Notes: a model not told the origin generated them from the sequence alone. 64,000 bases of DNA from Desulfosudis oleivorans (GCA_020723305.1 DYJC01000010.1:124001-188000); one strand, 5' to 3'. Positions 33,252 through 43,130 are shown, numbered from the stretch's first letter. Program-made: numbers and translations.

Positions 33252-33866
33252 TTAATCCATAAATTTTGTGGGAGAAATTGTTGTTAAACGGTCACGATCC
33301 TTATCTCTTAATTGTTTTGAAAGATCAGCCATGGTATAAGGAAAAAGACGGATCAATTTCAGTTTGAATGATTTTGAAAAAAGGGTTTCCAGTTCTTCAT
33401 TCGCTGCTTTTTGATTGGAAAAAAACCATAGAGAATGATTTTCATAATTCCAGAGTATATCATAAATATTGGGAGCGGCCGGAATTCTAAGAGATAAAAA
33501 ATTGATTATATTATCTTTTATTGTTTTTTTTTCATTTCTGGAAAGGTGTTCTCGCTCACTTTCAGCTAATTTTTTTGTCATTTCAGTGATATAAAATTTT
33601 TTGATAATCTTTGCAGGAATGTTCTTTTTATCAATTCGCAGTGAAAAAACAAAATAAGTTCCAATAATACAAGACGTTTTTTCAAAGTTTGGCATATAAG
33701 GGTTTTCAAAGGATGTCCAACCAGAGGTTTTTTCAACCGGTTCATGATCAATATCTGTAATGGAATATTTTTGTAAACCCTCTGTAATCGTGGAAATGAG
33801 ATTACCACTTATTTCCCCATTTACTTTGTATCGAGTAATCGATACAGATGATGATAATAATCCCAT
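33252..33866 (-). CDS. RdgC-like nucleoid-associated protein, N-terminal part
   Basis: RdgC forms rings on double-stranded DNA and limits RecA activity in other bacteria. The 204-residue frame shows the RdgC N-terminal pattern: an early strand region, then IDKKNIPAKIIKKFYITEMT, a basic helix with LSRNEKKTIKDNIINFLSLR, and the strand-turn WNYENHSLWFFSNQKAANEE. The frame ends at a TAA after KFMD, and the same frame resumes two codons later. It is divergent from the EndoQ-UvrD fusion gene (125-base gap), which also acts on DNA. Confidence concerns the family assignment. Confidence 0.65.
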   Translation of the reverse strand: MGLLSSSVSITRYKVNGEISGNLISTITEGLQKYSITDIDHEPVEKTSGWTSFENPYMPNFEKTSCIIGTYFVFSLRIDKKNIPAKIIKKFYITEMTKKLAESEREHLSRNEKKTIKDNIINFLSLRIPAAPNIYDILWNYENHSLWFFSNQKAANEELETLFSKSFKLKLIRLFPYTMADLSKQLRDKDRDRLTTISPTKFMD

Positions 33867-33991
33867 AGAATGAAGTCCTAACTTTGTATTCCAAAAATAT
33901 GTATCGTTGACGGAAACGAGATATGCATATAGCTTGATTGTGTAAGGGTTACAAGTTTTTTATAGAAAAAAATAAGTGATAGAGGAAAATA

Positions 33992-36900
33992 GTGAAATTT
34001 ATTGCAGATCTTCATATTCATTCCAAATATTCCAGAGCGACCGCAAAAAATCTTGATTTGGAAAATATCTATATTTCAGCTCAAAAAAAAGGGATTACCG
34101 TAGTTGGAACCGGGGATTTTACTCATCCTCAATGGTTTTCTGAGTTGAAAGAAAAATTAATTCCTGCAGAACCGGGTTTATTTCAATTAAAGGATGAGAT
34201 TGCAAAAAGGTGTGATCAGGAAGTTCCAGATTCCTGTAAAGCACCTGTTCGGTTTCTTCTGGAATCCGAGATAAGCAATATATATAAAAAAAACGGAAAA
34301 ACGCGAAAAAACCATAATCTTGTCTATTTTCCAAATTTTGAAAAAGCAGTTATTTTTAACCATAAGCTGGACCAAATCGGCAATATCAAATCAGATGGAA
34401 GGCCAATATTAGGTATAGATTCAAAATATTTACTTGAAATAATGATTGAAATAACAGATGAAGCTTACTTGGTCCCAGCTCATATCTGGACACCATGGTT
34501 TTCACTATTGGGATCCAAGTCTGGGTTTGATTCAATTGAAGAGTGTTTTGAAGAGTTTAGCTCATATATTTTCGCAGCTGAAACCGGGCTATCATCTGAT
34601 CCAGCTATGAATAGACGGGTTTCAAATCTCGATCGAATTACACTTATATCCAACTCCGATGCACATTCGCCTATGAAATTAGGTAGAGAGGCAAATCTAT
34701 TTGATACGGATTTGGATTATTATAGTATTAGAAAAGCAATGGAAACCGGTGATCCGGATCAGTTTTTAGGTACATTTGAGTTTTATCCGGAAGAAGGAAA
34801 ATATCATCTGGATGGGCATAGAAAATGTGATGTTCGATTTCGGCCGGAAGAATCAAAAGAACACAATGGAATTTGTCCGGTATGCAGAAAGCCTCTTACA
34901 CTTGGAGTTTTATACAGAGTTGAAGAATTGGCGGATCGGAAAGAAGGATATGTATCATCAAATCATCATCCGTACTATAGCATTATTCCTTTACAAGAGA
35001 TTCTATCCGAATTGTTTAAATTGGGCACACAATCTAAAAAGGTGAATTACTTTTATGAAATGATAATCCAAAAACTTGGGTCTGAATTTGATATATTGCA
35101 CAAAGTTTCATTGGATCAGGTTGAATCTGCAGGAGTTTCAAATTTAAGGAATGCAATACAAAAATTAAGGGAGGGGAAAATCACATTGTTTCCCGGTTAT
35201 GATGGAGAATTTGGAAAAATCCAGATCTTTTCAGAAGATGAGATTAAGAAACAACAACTCCAAAAAAGCCTGTTTATTTCTCCCGAAATCCCAGAAAACA
35301 GAAAGCCGAACAATACAAATAAAAAACCAGAAAAGATCAAACATTCAATTTTATTGAATGAAAAGGCACCGGAAAATATAACAAAAATTGTTTGTAAAAG
35401 GAATGAACTAAATGATGAACAACTTAATGCAGTATTATATGAGGGATCGCCTCTTCTGATTGTTGCCGGACCAGGAACAGGCAAAACACTTACCCTTACT
35501 CATAAAATAGCATATTTTATGAATAAAAGGAATGTGTTGCCTGAAAATATTGTTGCTGTAACTTTTACGAATAAAGCATCACAGGAAATGAAGGATCGAT
35601 TAAAACGTCTTTTGGGTGATTCCCGACCACTGCCTTTTGTGGCTACTTTTCACTCCCTGTGTTTCTCTATTTTGAAGGGGTCGGAAAACAAGAAACAACA
35701 CACCATTATTGATGAAGAGAATCAAAAATATTTTATAAAAGAGGCATGTACTCGTGTGAAGGAAAAAGGAATTAAAATTGCTCATTCAGAGAAGTTTTTT
35801 TCACAAATGATTGTTGCAGCAAAACAGAATATTCTTGAACCGCTTGATAATCTAAAGCCGATCGCCGATGAATATGATTGCAGCCTTGATTTATTACAGA
35901 AAGTGTATGGAGAATATCAGAATATTCTTTCCGCCCAGGGAATATATGACTATGAGGATTTGATTGTTAAGGTCGTGAAGTTGTTTGAAACAGATATAAA
36001 TATATGTCAAAAATACAGAGATATATACACACATGTTTTCATTGACGAATATCAGGATTTAAATCAAGGTCAGTATCGCATTGTTAAAGCGCTTGCCCCG
36101 GATAATAAGAATCTGTTTGCAATCGGTGATCCGGATCAATCTATTTATGGATTTAGGGGTTCAGATGTTCAATATTTTAAGAAGTTTCTAATTGACTATC
36201 CTCAGGCAAAAATTATTAACCTGACGCGTAATTATCGTTCCACAGAAACGATTCTCCAGGCTTCTTTTCATATCATAAAGGATCAACATGAAAATCCTAC
36301 TAAACAAAGGGTTTTTTCTGAAATTGATGGCAAGAAAACGATTTCGGTCATGAACTTTTCATCCGAAAAAGCAGAGGCTGTGGCCATAGGAAAAATTATT
36401 GAACAGATGATCGGTGGTTTGGCGATGCATTCGATCGATTTTGGAATGGATGATGATTTAACCGGAAACAGGGAGATGTCCTTCTCCGATTTTGCGATTC
36501 TGTTTCGAACCAATATGCAAGGAGATGTTTTTAGAGATGTGTTTAATAAAGCCGGTATTCCATATCAAATGGTCAACCGTGATTATGCATTTACAAAACC
36601 TGGGATAAGGGAAATCATATCTTTATTTAGAATTGTTTCTGGATTTGGATCCAGTGCTGATTTTCAACGAGTGATACAGATCTTTGAAAAAAAAATAGAC
36701 CTAAAAACAAGCAGGCTTTTCAAAAATTGGTGTTATCAGAATCAATTCAGCCTGGAACAGGCCTTAAATTATGCATTACGATTTCCCGTACCTGGAATGA
36801 GCAGGATAAACCAAGTTAACCTATATGAATTTATAAACAAAATGTTCAGTTTCAGACAAACGCTGCAAAATATGAAAATTGATCAAAGACTGCTTTTTCT

Positions 36901-37414
36901 CTGTGAACAATCTCCAAAAATAATAAGACTCATTCATCAAAGCTCCTGTACAGAAAAATCTTTTTCACGATTGTTGGAAATGGCAAATTTTTATCAGAAT
37001 AATATTGATGAATTTTTTGAGATGGTGTCCTTGAGCGCAGATGTAGATATCTATGATTCGAAAAGTGAAAAGGTAACCCTTATGACAATGCATGCTGCAA
37101 AAGGTCTGGAGTTTCCGGTAGTGTTTATTGCTGGTTGTGAAGAGGGGTTTATTCCATATAAAAGAACAGAACAGGAAAATACAGATATTGATGAAGAGAA
37201 GAGATTGTTTTATGTGGCGATGACTCGGGCAAAGGAACATCTGTTTATTACACATGCTGCAAAAAGGCAGGTGTTTGGAAAAAGTATGGTTAGAAATCTA
37301 TCACCCTTTGTGTATGAGATTGAAAATCAATTAAGGAGTCATGAAAAATCTATAACGAAAAAAACGAAAAAAGAAAATCATCCAAAACAGGTTCAGTTGG
37401 AACTCTTCAGTTAG
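33992..37414 (+). CDS. EndoQ-type PHP nuclease fused to a UvrD/PcrA-like helicase
   Basis: The 1140-residue protein joins two DNA-repair modules. Residues 1 to about 420 match the COG1379/EndoQ family: the PHP metal site FIADLHIHSKYS at the start, NSDAHSP near 225, and a zinc module with HRKCDVRFRP and GICPVCRKPLTLG near 280-310. EndoQ nicks DNA at deaminated bases such as uracil and hypoxanthine. From about residue 470 a superfamily 1A helicase follows: GPGTGKT, FTNKASQEMKDRL, DEYQDLNQGQY, GDPDQSIYGFRGSDVQ, TMHAAKGLEFPVVFIAG and RLFYVAMTRAKEHLF. A charged linker lies between the modules. The coupling suggests nick-and-unwind repair of deaminated DNA; that is inference. Confidence 0.88.
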   Translation: MKFIADLHIHSKYSRATAKNLDLENIYISAQKKGITVVGTGDFTHPQWFSELKEKLIPAEPGLFQLKDEIAKRCDQEVPDSCKAPVRFLLESEISNIYKKNGKTRKNHNLVYFPNFEKAVIFNHKLDQIGNIKSDGRPILGIDSKYLLEIMIEITDEAYLVPAHIWTPWFSLLGSKSGFDSIEECFEEFSSYIFAAETGLSSDPAMNRRVSNLDRITLISNSDAHSPMKLGREANLFDTDLDYYSIRKAMETGDPDQFLGTFEFYPEEGKYHLDGHRKCDVRFRPEESKEHNGICPVCRKPLTLGVLYRVEELADRKEGYVSSNHHPYYSIIPLQEILSELFKLGTQSKKVNYFYEMIIQKLGSEFDILHKVSLDQVESAGVSNLRNAIQKLREGKITLFPGYDGEFGKIQIFSEDEIKKQQLQKSLFISPEIPENRKPNNTNKKPEKIKHSILLNEKAPENITKIVCKRNELNDEQLNAVLYEGSPLLIVAGPGTGKTLTLTHKIAYFMNKRNVLPENIVAVTFTNKASQEMKDRLKRLLGDSRPLPFVATFHSLCFSILKGSENKKQHTIIDEENQKYFIKEACTRVKEKGIKIAHSEKFFSQMIVAAKQNILEPLDNLKPIADEYDCSLDLLQKVYGEYQNILSAQGIYDYEDLIVKVVKLFETDINICQKYRDIYTHVFIDEYQDLNQGQYRIVKALAPDNKNLFAIGDPDQSIYGFRGSDVQYFKKFLIDYPQAKIINLTRNYRSTETILQASFHIIKDQHENPTKQRVFSEIDGKKTISVMNFSSEKAEAVAIGKIIEQMIGGLAMHSIDFGMDDDLTGNREMSFSDFAILFRTNMQGDVFRDVFNKAGIPYQMVNRDYAFTKPGIREIISLFRIVSGFGSSADFQRVIQIFEKKIDLKTSRLFKNWCYQNQFSLEQALNYALRFPVPGMSRINQVNLYEFINKMFSFRQTLQNMKIDQRLLFLCEQSPKIIRLIHQSSCTEKSFSRLLEMANFYQNNIDEFFEMVSLSADVDIYDSKSEKVTLMTMHAAKGLEFPVVFIAGCEEGFIPYKRTEQENTDIDEEKRLFYVAMTRAKEHLFITHAAKRQVFGKSMVRNLSPFVYEIENQLRSHEKSITKKTKKENHPKQVQLELFS

Positions 37415-37505
37415 TAAATAACGGAAGTGTTTTCTTGTGAATAAAGTGATATTAATAAAAAACAAAACCGGCTGCAACCTGAGTAAAAGGCGGACAGTGC
37501 TTTTT

Positions 37506-38093
37506 ATGTATTCAAAAATCATAATGCTATTAAGTTCAATTATATTTTCATCAGCAATGGTTTCACACGCAGACATCTATAAATATATTGATAGCAAAGG
37601 CGTCCTTCATTTTACCAATATGCCGACATCTTCCGGTTACGAAATTTATATTAAAGAAAAACCGGATAGTAATGAAAGTCATGAAAAAACAACGGATCTT
37701 TTTCTATCTTCCGAATATGATGTTTTTATCAAACAGGCGTGTGAAACACATGGAGTTGATGTTTCTCTGGTAAAAGCGATGATTAAGGTGGAGTCTGATT
37801 TTAATAACTGGGCGATATCTAAAAAGGGAGCCAAGGGATTAATGCAGATTATGCCGGACAATTACAAAAAATTAAAAATAGAAAATCCGTTCAACCCATG
37901 GGAAAATATCATGGGAGGAACAAAATATATGAAAATGATGATGGAACGGTTTGACGGAAAACTTCCCTTGGCCCTGGCTGCTTATAATGCAGGTCCGACC
38001 GTGGTGGATAGATTTAACGATATACCTCCATATAGTGAAACGGAAAATTATGTTAAAAAGGTGATGGAATATTATAATTTGTTAAATAAATAA
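37506..38093 (+). CDS. Periplasmic lytic transglycosylase (SLT domain)
   Basis: This enzyme cleaves peptidoglycan glycan strands. The 195-residue product starts with a signal peptide (IIMLLSSIIFSSAMVSHA), followed by a short DUF4124-like region (DIYKYIDSKGVLHFTNMPTS). The SLT domain has the catalytic glutamate in IKVESDFNNWAISKKGAKGL, then MQIMP and LALAAYNAGP. The start is chosen because it gives a normal signal peptide. A GTG at 37437 would add 23 residues, and neither start has a strong ribosome site. Confidence 0.88.
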   Translation: MYSKIIMLLSSIIFSSAMVSHADIYKYIDSKGVLHFTNMPTSSGYEIYIKEKPDSNESHEKTTDLFLSSEYDVFIKQACETHGVDVSLVKAMIKVESDFNNWAISKKGAKGLMQIMPDNYKKLKIENPFNPWENIMGGTKYMKMMMERFDGKLPLALAAYNAGPTVVDRFNDIPPYSETENYVKKVMEYYNLLNK

Positions 38094-38125
38094 GATCGTT
38101 TTTTTATTGCATTGGGTAAGTATAG

Positions 38126-39043
38126 ATGAATAAATTTAGAATTGTAACTCGTCCTGATTTTGATGGTATTGTGTGTGCCGTCATTTTGTTTGAGGCTGTG
38201 ACGATTACGGAACCGACAAAATGGATAGAACCAAGTGAACTGCAGAAAAATCAGGTCAGTATTCAACGATATGATATTATAGCCAATCTTCCTTATCATA
38301 ACAATTGTTATCAGTGGTTTGATCATCATTACTCTAATCGAATAACACAACCATTTGAAGGTGGGTTTGATATTGCTCCTTCGGCTGCTGGAGTTGTCTA
38401 TCGTTATTATAAGGATAAAATAGAAAAAGATTTCAGCGAGTTGATTCATGAGACGGATCGTATTGACTCTGCAGACCTGAGCCTGGATGAGGTTGAATAC
38501 CCGGAAAAATATCCATATGTTCTTTTATCCATGACGATTTCCAATCAAAAAAACACAGATGATCTCTATTGGAATCGGCTGGTTGAATTGCTTCGAAAAA
38601 ATAATATTCACGATGTATTAAAAGATTCAGAAGTGAAAAAACGTTGTATGGCTGTTGTGAATCAGAACAGAGTGTTTAAAGAGCATCTTTTACAGAATAC
38701 CGTGCTAAAAAAACATGTATCCATAACTGATTTTCGTGCCTTTGATCAGGCACCTACCGGAAATCGTTTTCTTGTATATTCTTTATTTCCACAGGCTGTG
38801 GTCAGTATGAAAATCAGGTTTGATAATCAAGATAAGGAAAAGGTGATTGTCAGCGTAGGGCATAGCATTTTTAATCGAAACTGCAATGTGAATGCCGGGC
38901 TGATGCTTTCAAGTTTTGAAGGCGGAGGCCACAGGGGGGCTGGGGCATGCAGATTTCATGTCAGCAAGGCGGACAGTTATCTGCCTAAAATTATTGAGAT
39001 ACTTTTAAAAAATGAAAACAATGAACAAATTGTAAAGATGTAA
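38126..39043 (+). CDS. DHH/DHHA1 family phosphoesterase
   Basis: The 305-residue protein has the N-terminal DHH motifs RPDFDGIVCAV and WFDHHYSN and the C-terminal DHHA1 motif FEGGGHRGAGACRF. The family includes exopolyphosphatases, nanoRNases and cyclic-dinucleotide phosphodiesterases. The metal-binding aspartates and histidines of the first two motifs are visible. The substrate cannot be told from sequence. It follows the lytic transglycosylase in the same direction with a 32-base gap. Confidence 0.85.
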   Translation: MNKFRIVTRPDFDGIVCAVILFEAVTITEPTKWIEPSELQKNQVSIQRYDIIANLPYHNNCYQWFDHHYSNRITQPFEGGFDIAPSAAGVVYRYYKDKIEKDFSELIHETDRIDSADLSLDEVEYPEKYPYVLLSMTISNQKNTDDLYWNRLVELLRKNNIHDVLKDSEVKKRCMAVVNQNRVFKEHLLQNTVLKKHVSITDFRAFDQAPTGNRFLVYSLFPQAVVSMKIRFDNQDKEKVIVSVGHSIFNRNCNVNAGLMLSSFEGGGHRGAGACRFHVSKADSYLPKIIEILLKNENNEQIVKM

Positions 39044-39121
39044 AAACTGTTAGGTGATTTGTTGGCTGAAAACAGGTTGAGGTATACACAACAGGTGTAT
39101 ACCTCAGCTGTAATTCATGTA

Positions 39122-40189
39122 TTAATCTGAAATTTTTTCGATCCAGCCTTTTGGTGCCTCCACCTTTCCGTATTGGATATCTGTCAAGTCTTTAAAAAAT
39201 CGCTTGGCAATCGGACCAACTTTCCCATCACCAATGTTGATTACCTTTTCATCATATCTGATTACACCGACGGGAGAAATTACAGCAGCCGTACCGGAAC
39301 CAAAAGCCTCCTGCAATGTACCTGCAGCATGGGCATCGAATAACTCTTCAATGCTGATTTTGCGCTCAGTGACTTTCATGTTCTGTTTTTTTGCCATGGC
39401 GATGACCGAGTCGCGTGTAATCCCTGATAAAATGCTTCCATTCAGTGCCGGTGTAATCAATTCATCATTGATTACAAAAAAGATGTTCATGGAACCCACT
39501 TCTTCAATGTATTTTAATTCGACTCCATCAAGCCAGAGCACCTGTGTAAATCCATTTTTATGTGCTTCTTCCCCGGCAAACAGACTTGCTGCATAGTTGC
39601 CTGCAGTTTTTACAAAACCGACGCCACCCCTTACCGCTCGAACATGATTTTTTGTCACCCAAATCTTTACAGGGTTGAATCCTTCTGCATAGTAAGCACC
39701 CACTGGAGACAAAATAATAAAGAAACGATAAGTATAGGAAGCCCTCACCCCTAAAAAAGGATCCATGGCTACAATAGTCGGCCGGATATACAAAGAGGTT
39801 CCTAATGTTTTTGGGACCCAGTCTTTTTCAAGATGGATCAGTTTTTTCAATCCTTCAAGAGCCAGTTTTTCATCAAACTCCGGGATACACATGGTTCTGG
39901 CTGAAAGATTTAATCGCTTAAAATTTTCCTGAGGTCTAAAAAGTTGGATCTGGTCATCTTCTGTTCGAAAAGCCTTGAGTCCTTCAAAAATGGCCTGACC
40001 ATAATGCAGAACCATTGTGGAAGGTGGCATGATAATAGGCTGATACGGCTCAATCCGTGGATTATGCCATCCATTATTAGGATTATAGTCCATGTTAAAC
40101 ATGTAATCTGTAAATACAGTTCCAAATCCAAGCTCGGTATCTTTTGGATGTGGTTTTAGCTGGTTGGTCTTGGTTATAGTAATGTTCAC
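39122..40189 (-). CDS. ilvE: Branched-chain amino acid aminotransferase
   Basis: This PLP enzyme carries out the last step of valine, leucine and isoleucine synthesis. The lysine that binds PLP is in GFVKTAGNYAASL; the family stretches YGQAIFEGLKAFR, GVELKYIEEVGSMNIFFV and GSGTAAVISPVG are present. The start is the GTG at 40189, with GGGAGA 6 bases upstream, giving 355 residues. A longer frame to 40240 lacks a ribosome site. Confidence 0.93.
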   Translation of the reverse strand: MNITITKTNQLKPHPKDTELGFGTVFTDYMFNMDYNPNNGWHNPRIEPYQPIIMPPSTMVLHYGQAIFEGLKAFRTEDDQIQLFRPQENFKRLNLSARTMCIPEFDEKLALEGLKKLIHLEKDWVPKTLGTSLYIRPTIVAMDPFLGVRASYTYRFFIILSPVGAYYAEGFNPVKIWVTKNHVRAVRGGVGFVKTAGNYAASLFAGEEAHKNGFTQVLWLDGVELKYIEEVGSMNIFFVINDELITPALNGSILSGITRDSVIAMAKKQNMKVTERKISIEELFDAHAAGTLQEAFGSGTAAVISPVGVIRYDEKVINIGDGKVGPIAKRFFKDLTDIQYGKVEAPKGWIEKISD

Positions 40190-40253
40190 ATCAATTCTCC
40201 CTGTATAGATATTATCGCCAGTTTGCCTTTTGTAAATCAATTCATATCATTGG

Positions 40254-40691
40254 TCAAGGATTGTGCATATTCCAGAGCATCAGTCCGGTCTGGTTGTCAT
40301 GTTCACGATGAAGTGGTTTTCCGGAAAAGGTTTGGATACATATTTCACCTGCGAAAATAATGGTTTCTGAGAAGATATGTCCTCCTAATGATAGACCTTT
40401 TTCATTAGTAAGCACAGCGTGTGCATGAACGAAGATTTGATCATTTTTTTTGGAAATATTGCCGGAACAGGAGGCAATTTCAAGGTGCTCATCTGTTTTT
40501 GAGGTCACATAAACCATTTGTTTCTGATCATAATACCCAAGTGTAACAGATGATACAGCGCCAATGAGAGAAAACCATCCCATTTCAATATGATTTTGAA
40601 TACAAAATTTTTCAATCGAGGTAATCATGTCATGATTGTGGGATAAGCGGCCGATAAAAGATCTTTCATGTTTAATTTCATTGTAAATCAT
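40254..40691 (-). CDS. PPC (DUF296) domain protein
   Basis: The 145-residue protein consists of one PPC domain, with GWFSLIGAVSSVTLGYYD, the histidine pair in FVHAHAVLTNEKGLSLGGH, and the closing strands. Bacterial members are small trimeric, often metal-binding proteins, sometimes called DNA-binding; the role here is unknown. It lies 64 bases upstream of ilvE in the same direction. Confidence 0.85.
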   Translation of the reverse strand: MIYNEIKHERSFIGRLSHNHDMITSIEKFCIQNHIEMGWFSLIGAVSSVTLGYYDQKQMVYVTSKTDEHLEIASCSGNISKKNDQIFVHAHAVLTNEKGLSLGGHIFSETIIFAGEICIQTFSGKPLHREHDNQTGLMLWNMHNP

Positions 40692-40898
40692 CTAAGGGAT
40701 TCCTCTTGACGATAAGTATGTTATCTCCTACCCTTACCATAATATTGAAAATATAAATATTTGTTTGTGAAATCAAGAAATTTATTCTTTCATATCCTCT
40801 GACTCATACATGAAAATGATGTTTTTCGTGCTTCATGGATAGGCCTCATTGTTATGAAAAAGAAGGATTTTGGCTTTTTTGAACCGGCGATTGATATT

Positions 40899-40926
40899 TG
40901 ACATTCGAATGATCCTTGTATATGAA
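40899..40926 (+). promoter_or_regulatory. Sigma-70 type promoter of the second YkgJ-type gene
   Basis: TTGACA (40899-40904) and TATGAA (40921-40926) are 16 bases apart. The predicted transcription start near 40933 lies before the ribosome site at 40961. The -35 box is perfect and the -10 box matches at 4 of 6. Confidence 0.4.
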
Positions 40927-40973
40927 TGACGATTTCTTTGCATCGAACAGAATATGTGAAAAGGAGATTGAAT

Positions 40974-41777
40974 ATGGATTTTCCAGTAAATGAAGCAGGC
41001 ATTCAGCCGATACGATTTGGACCGGACAGCAAGTTCAAATTTAAATGCCATAAAGATGTAAAGTGTTTTACGAAATGTTGCCGGGGAATCAATATTATTT
41101 TAACACCGTATGATATTATTCAATTAAAAGGCCGCTTGGGAATAACTTCAAGTGAATTCCTGGCTATCTATACGGTTCCAAAACTGCTGGAAAAAACCGA
41201 TCTTCCGGTAGTAACCTTGAAGCTTTTGGATGATGAACAGCAATCGTGCCCATTTGTAAAGGATGACGGATGTCTGGTTTATGAAAATCGACCCACAACC
41301 TGCCGTTATTATCCTCTGGGAGTAGCATCTCTTAGTCATAAGGAAGGCGCAGATGATGAGGGGTTCTATTTTTTTGTCAACGAGCCTCACTGTTTGGGAT
41401 TTGAAGAGGACAAGGACTGGACTGTTATTGAATGGAGGAAAGATCAGGGGGTTGATATTCAAGACCAAATCAATGCCGGGTGGACAGATCTGGTTGTGCG
41501 AAAACGATCCTTCCCGGCGAATGTGAAACTAACGGAAAAAACAAAAAAAATGTTTTTTACCGCATGCTATGATATTGATCAGTTTAAAGAGTTTGTCTTT
41601 CAAAGTTCATTTTTGAGTTTGTATCAGATTGATGAGGAAACCATCAATAACATCAAGCATGATGAAGTTGCACTTCTTATGTTTGGATTTCAGTGGTTGA
41701 AATGGGTTTTATACAAGATCGGTAATTTTAAGATCAATCCGGATGCTGTTCAGAAAAGGCAGGAGGAAAAAAAATAA
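40974..41777 (+). CDS. YkgJ-type cysteine-cluster protein
   Basis: This is a second member of the metal- or cluster-binding YkgJ family, 267 residues. The cysteine pattern is KCHKDVKCFTKCC near the start, then CPFVKDDGCLVYENRPTTCR. The C-terminal half has no known domain. AAGGAG lies 7 bases before the ATG at 40974. It ends in a hairpin and is convergent with dapA. Confidence 0.85.
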   Translation: MDFPVNEAGIQPIRFGPDSKFKFKCHKDVKCFTKCCRGINIILTPYDIIQLKGRLGITSSEFLAIYTVPKLLEKTDLPVVTLKLLDDEQQSCPFVKDDGCLVYENRPTTCRYYPLGVASLSHKEGADDEGFYFFVNEPHCLGFEEDKDWTVIEWRKDQGVDIQDQINAGWTDLVVRKRSFPANVKLTEKTKKMFFTACYDIDQFKEFVFQSSFLSLYQIDEETINNIKHDEVALLMFGFQWLKWVLYKIGNFKINPDAVQKRQEEKK

Positions 41778-41778
41778 A

Positions 41779-41812
41779 GCCTTTTGTTGTCTTGTTGCGA
41801 AAAGGCGGGTTT
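41779..41812 (+). terminator. Terminator of the YkgJ-type gene
   Basis: GCCTTTT pairs with AAAAGGC (7 bp, 14-base loop) and is followed by GGGTTTTT. It begins directly after the stop codon at 41777. Confidence 0.65.
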
Positions 41813-41829
41813 TTCAGAAAATTATAATA

Positions 41830-41861
41830 GGCTGACCGCTATGTCCATCACTCAGTCAGCC
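41830..41861 (-). terminator. Terminator-like hairpin for dapA
   Basis: GGCTGAC pairs with GTCAGCC (7 bp, 18-base loop). On the minus strand the stem is followed by TATTATAATTTTC. It lies about 100 bases after the dapA stop. Confidence 0.45.
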
Positions 41862-41961
41862 CGAAGCATAACATAAGGTATAATTATTTATCTAAGGAAT
41901 AATGGTATATCAGTATATGGCGTACCTGAAATTGTAAATTATGAAATAGAATACCGGAAAC

Positions 41962-42999
41962 CTAATATTCAGAATAGTAGAGACCTTCCAAACAATTGTC
42001 GGAATTCAGTCTTGCATCAATATCAATATTGAAAAACTCAGCAGCGGAGTGAAAAATTTCAGGATTTTCCTTGTGAATTTTTCTGGCTGCTTGGATTACT
42101 TTTTGAATCCCATTTTTTGTCATTTTTCCTAATGGTTGTCTGCATCTTCCAGATGGCATGCCCATGATCGACATCAGTGTTTTTGTTGCCAGGGGATTTC
42201 TGGCTCTGCATTCTATTTTCCCATGTAAAGTGGATTCCATTGTTTTAACGGTTATTAGCTCAAAAAGTGGTTCAAGTGCAGCATTTATGATCTTTGCAGG
42301 TTCGTACTCGCCTGCTGATAGATAATGAACCATTTCAGATACCGCTTTTGGAGCAATGTTGGAAACAACGGAGATCACTCCAGTGCATTGCACTTCCGGA
42401 TCCGTCATCATGGCAAAGGTCAATCCATCATCTCCGGATATGATGGAGAAATCGGGACCGCAGCATTTTTTTGTTTGTTTCATGTTGGTAAGGTTTCCGG
42501 TAGCTTCTTTTACAGTTCGGACATTTTTATAAGTATTGGCTAAGATCGCAAGGTCTTCGGGAAGCAGTTGCGTTCCGGTTCGTCCTGGAATGACATATGG
42601 AATAATATCTATGGATGGAAAGGCTTTGGCGACTGGTTCAATATATTCTTTCCGAATTTCAAGGGAACTTGGGCCATTATAGTATGGATCTACCAACAAG
42701 ACCGCATCCACGCCTGCATGAAGTGCGTGTTCGGTGGCCATTAGTGCCTCGGCCGTATTGTTGCTTCCGGTTCCAGCAATGCATAGGCATTTGTTTTTTG
42801 TCATTTCAGCTACTTTTTTTACAACTGCATTGTGCTCTTCCCATGCAAGCGTCGGGCTTTCACCGGTTGTCCCCACTGCCAGAATTCCTGAGATTCCATT
42901 TTGAATCTGGAAATTCACAAGTTTTACCAGGCCGTCATAATCGACTTCATTTGTTTTTGTAAAAGGTGTTATCAGCGCAGTAAATGAGCCTGTTATCAT
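41962..42999 (-). CDS. dapA: 4-hydroxy-tetrahydrodipicolinate synthase
   Basis: DapA condenses pyruvate with aspartate semialdehyde in lysine and peptidoglycan precursor synthesis. The active site is visible: GTTGESPTL, the tyrosine and arginine of PYVIPGRTG, and the Schiff-base lysine in TVKEATGNL. GGAGGAGG directly precedes the ATG at 42999; a frame open to 43071 is not needed. At 345 residues it is about 50 longer than E. coli DapA, with an extra C-terminal tail after MPSGRCRQPLGKMTKNG. It could also be a close relative of the DHDPS/NAL family, but the key residues favour DapA. Confidence 0.88.
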   Translation of the reverse strand: MITGSFTALITPFTKTNEVDYDGLVKLVNFQIQNGISGILAVGTTGESPTLAWEEHNAVVKKVAEMTKNKCLCIAGTGSNNTAEALMATEHALHAGVDAVLLVDPYYNGPSSLEIRKEYIEPVAKAFPSIDIIPYVIPGRTGTQLLPEDLAILANTYKNVRTVKEATGNLTNMKQTKKCCGPDFSIISGDDGLTFAMMTDPEVQCTGVISVVSNIAPKAVSEMVHYLSAGEYEPAKIINAALEPLFELITVKTMESTLHGKIECRARNPLATKTLMSIMGMPSGRCRQPLGKMTKNGIQKVIQAARKIHKENPEIFHSAAEFFNIDIDARLNSDNCLEGLYYSEY

Positions 43000-43130
43000 C
43001 TCCTCCTCCTTGTGTTCGAATAAAACCGGAATAATTGTTGGCAACACACAAACTGCTTGAGATTTGGACAAAAATTATGGATGATCGGTTTGTCCTATCC
43101 GGGCAGTTGTGAGATTTGTTTTTACTTGAC

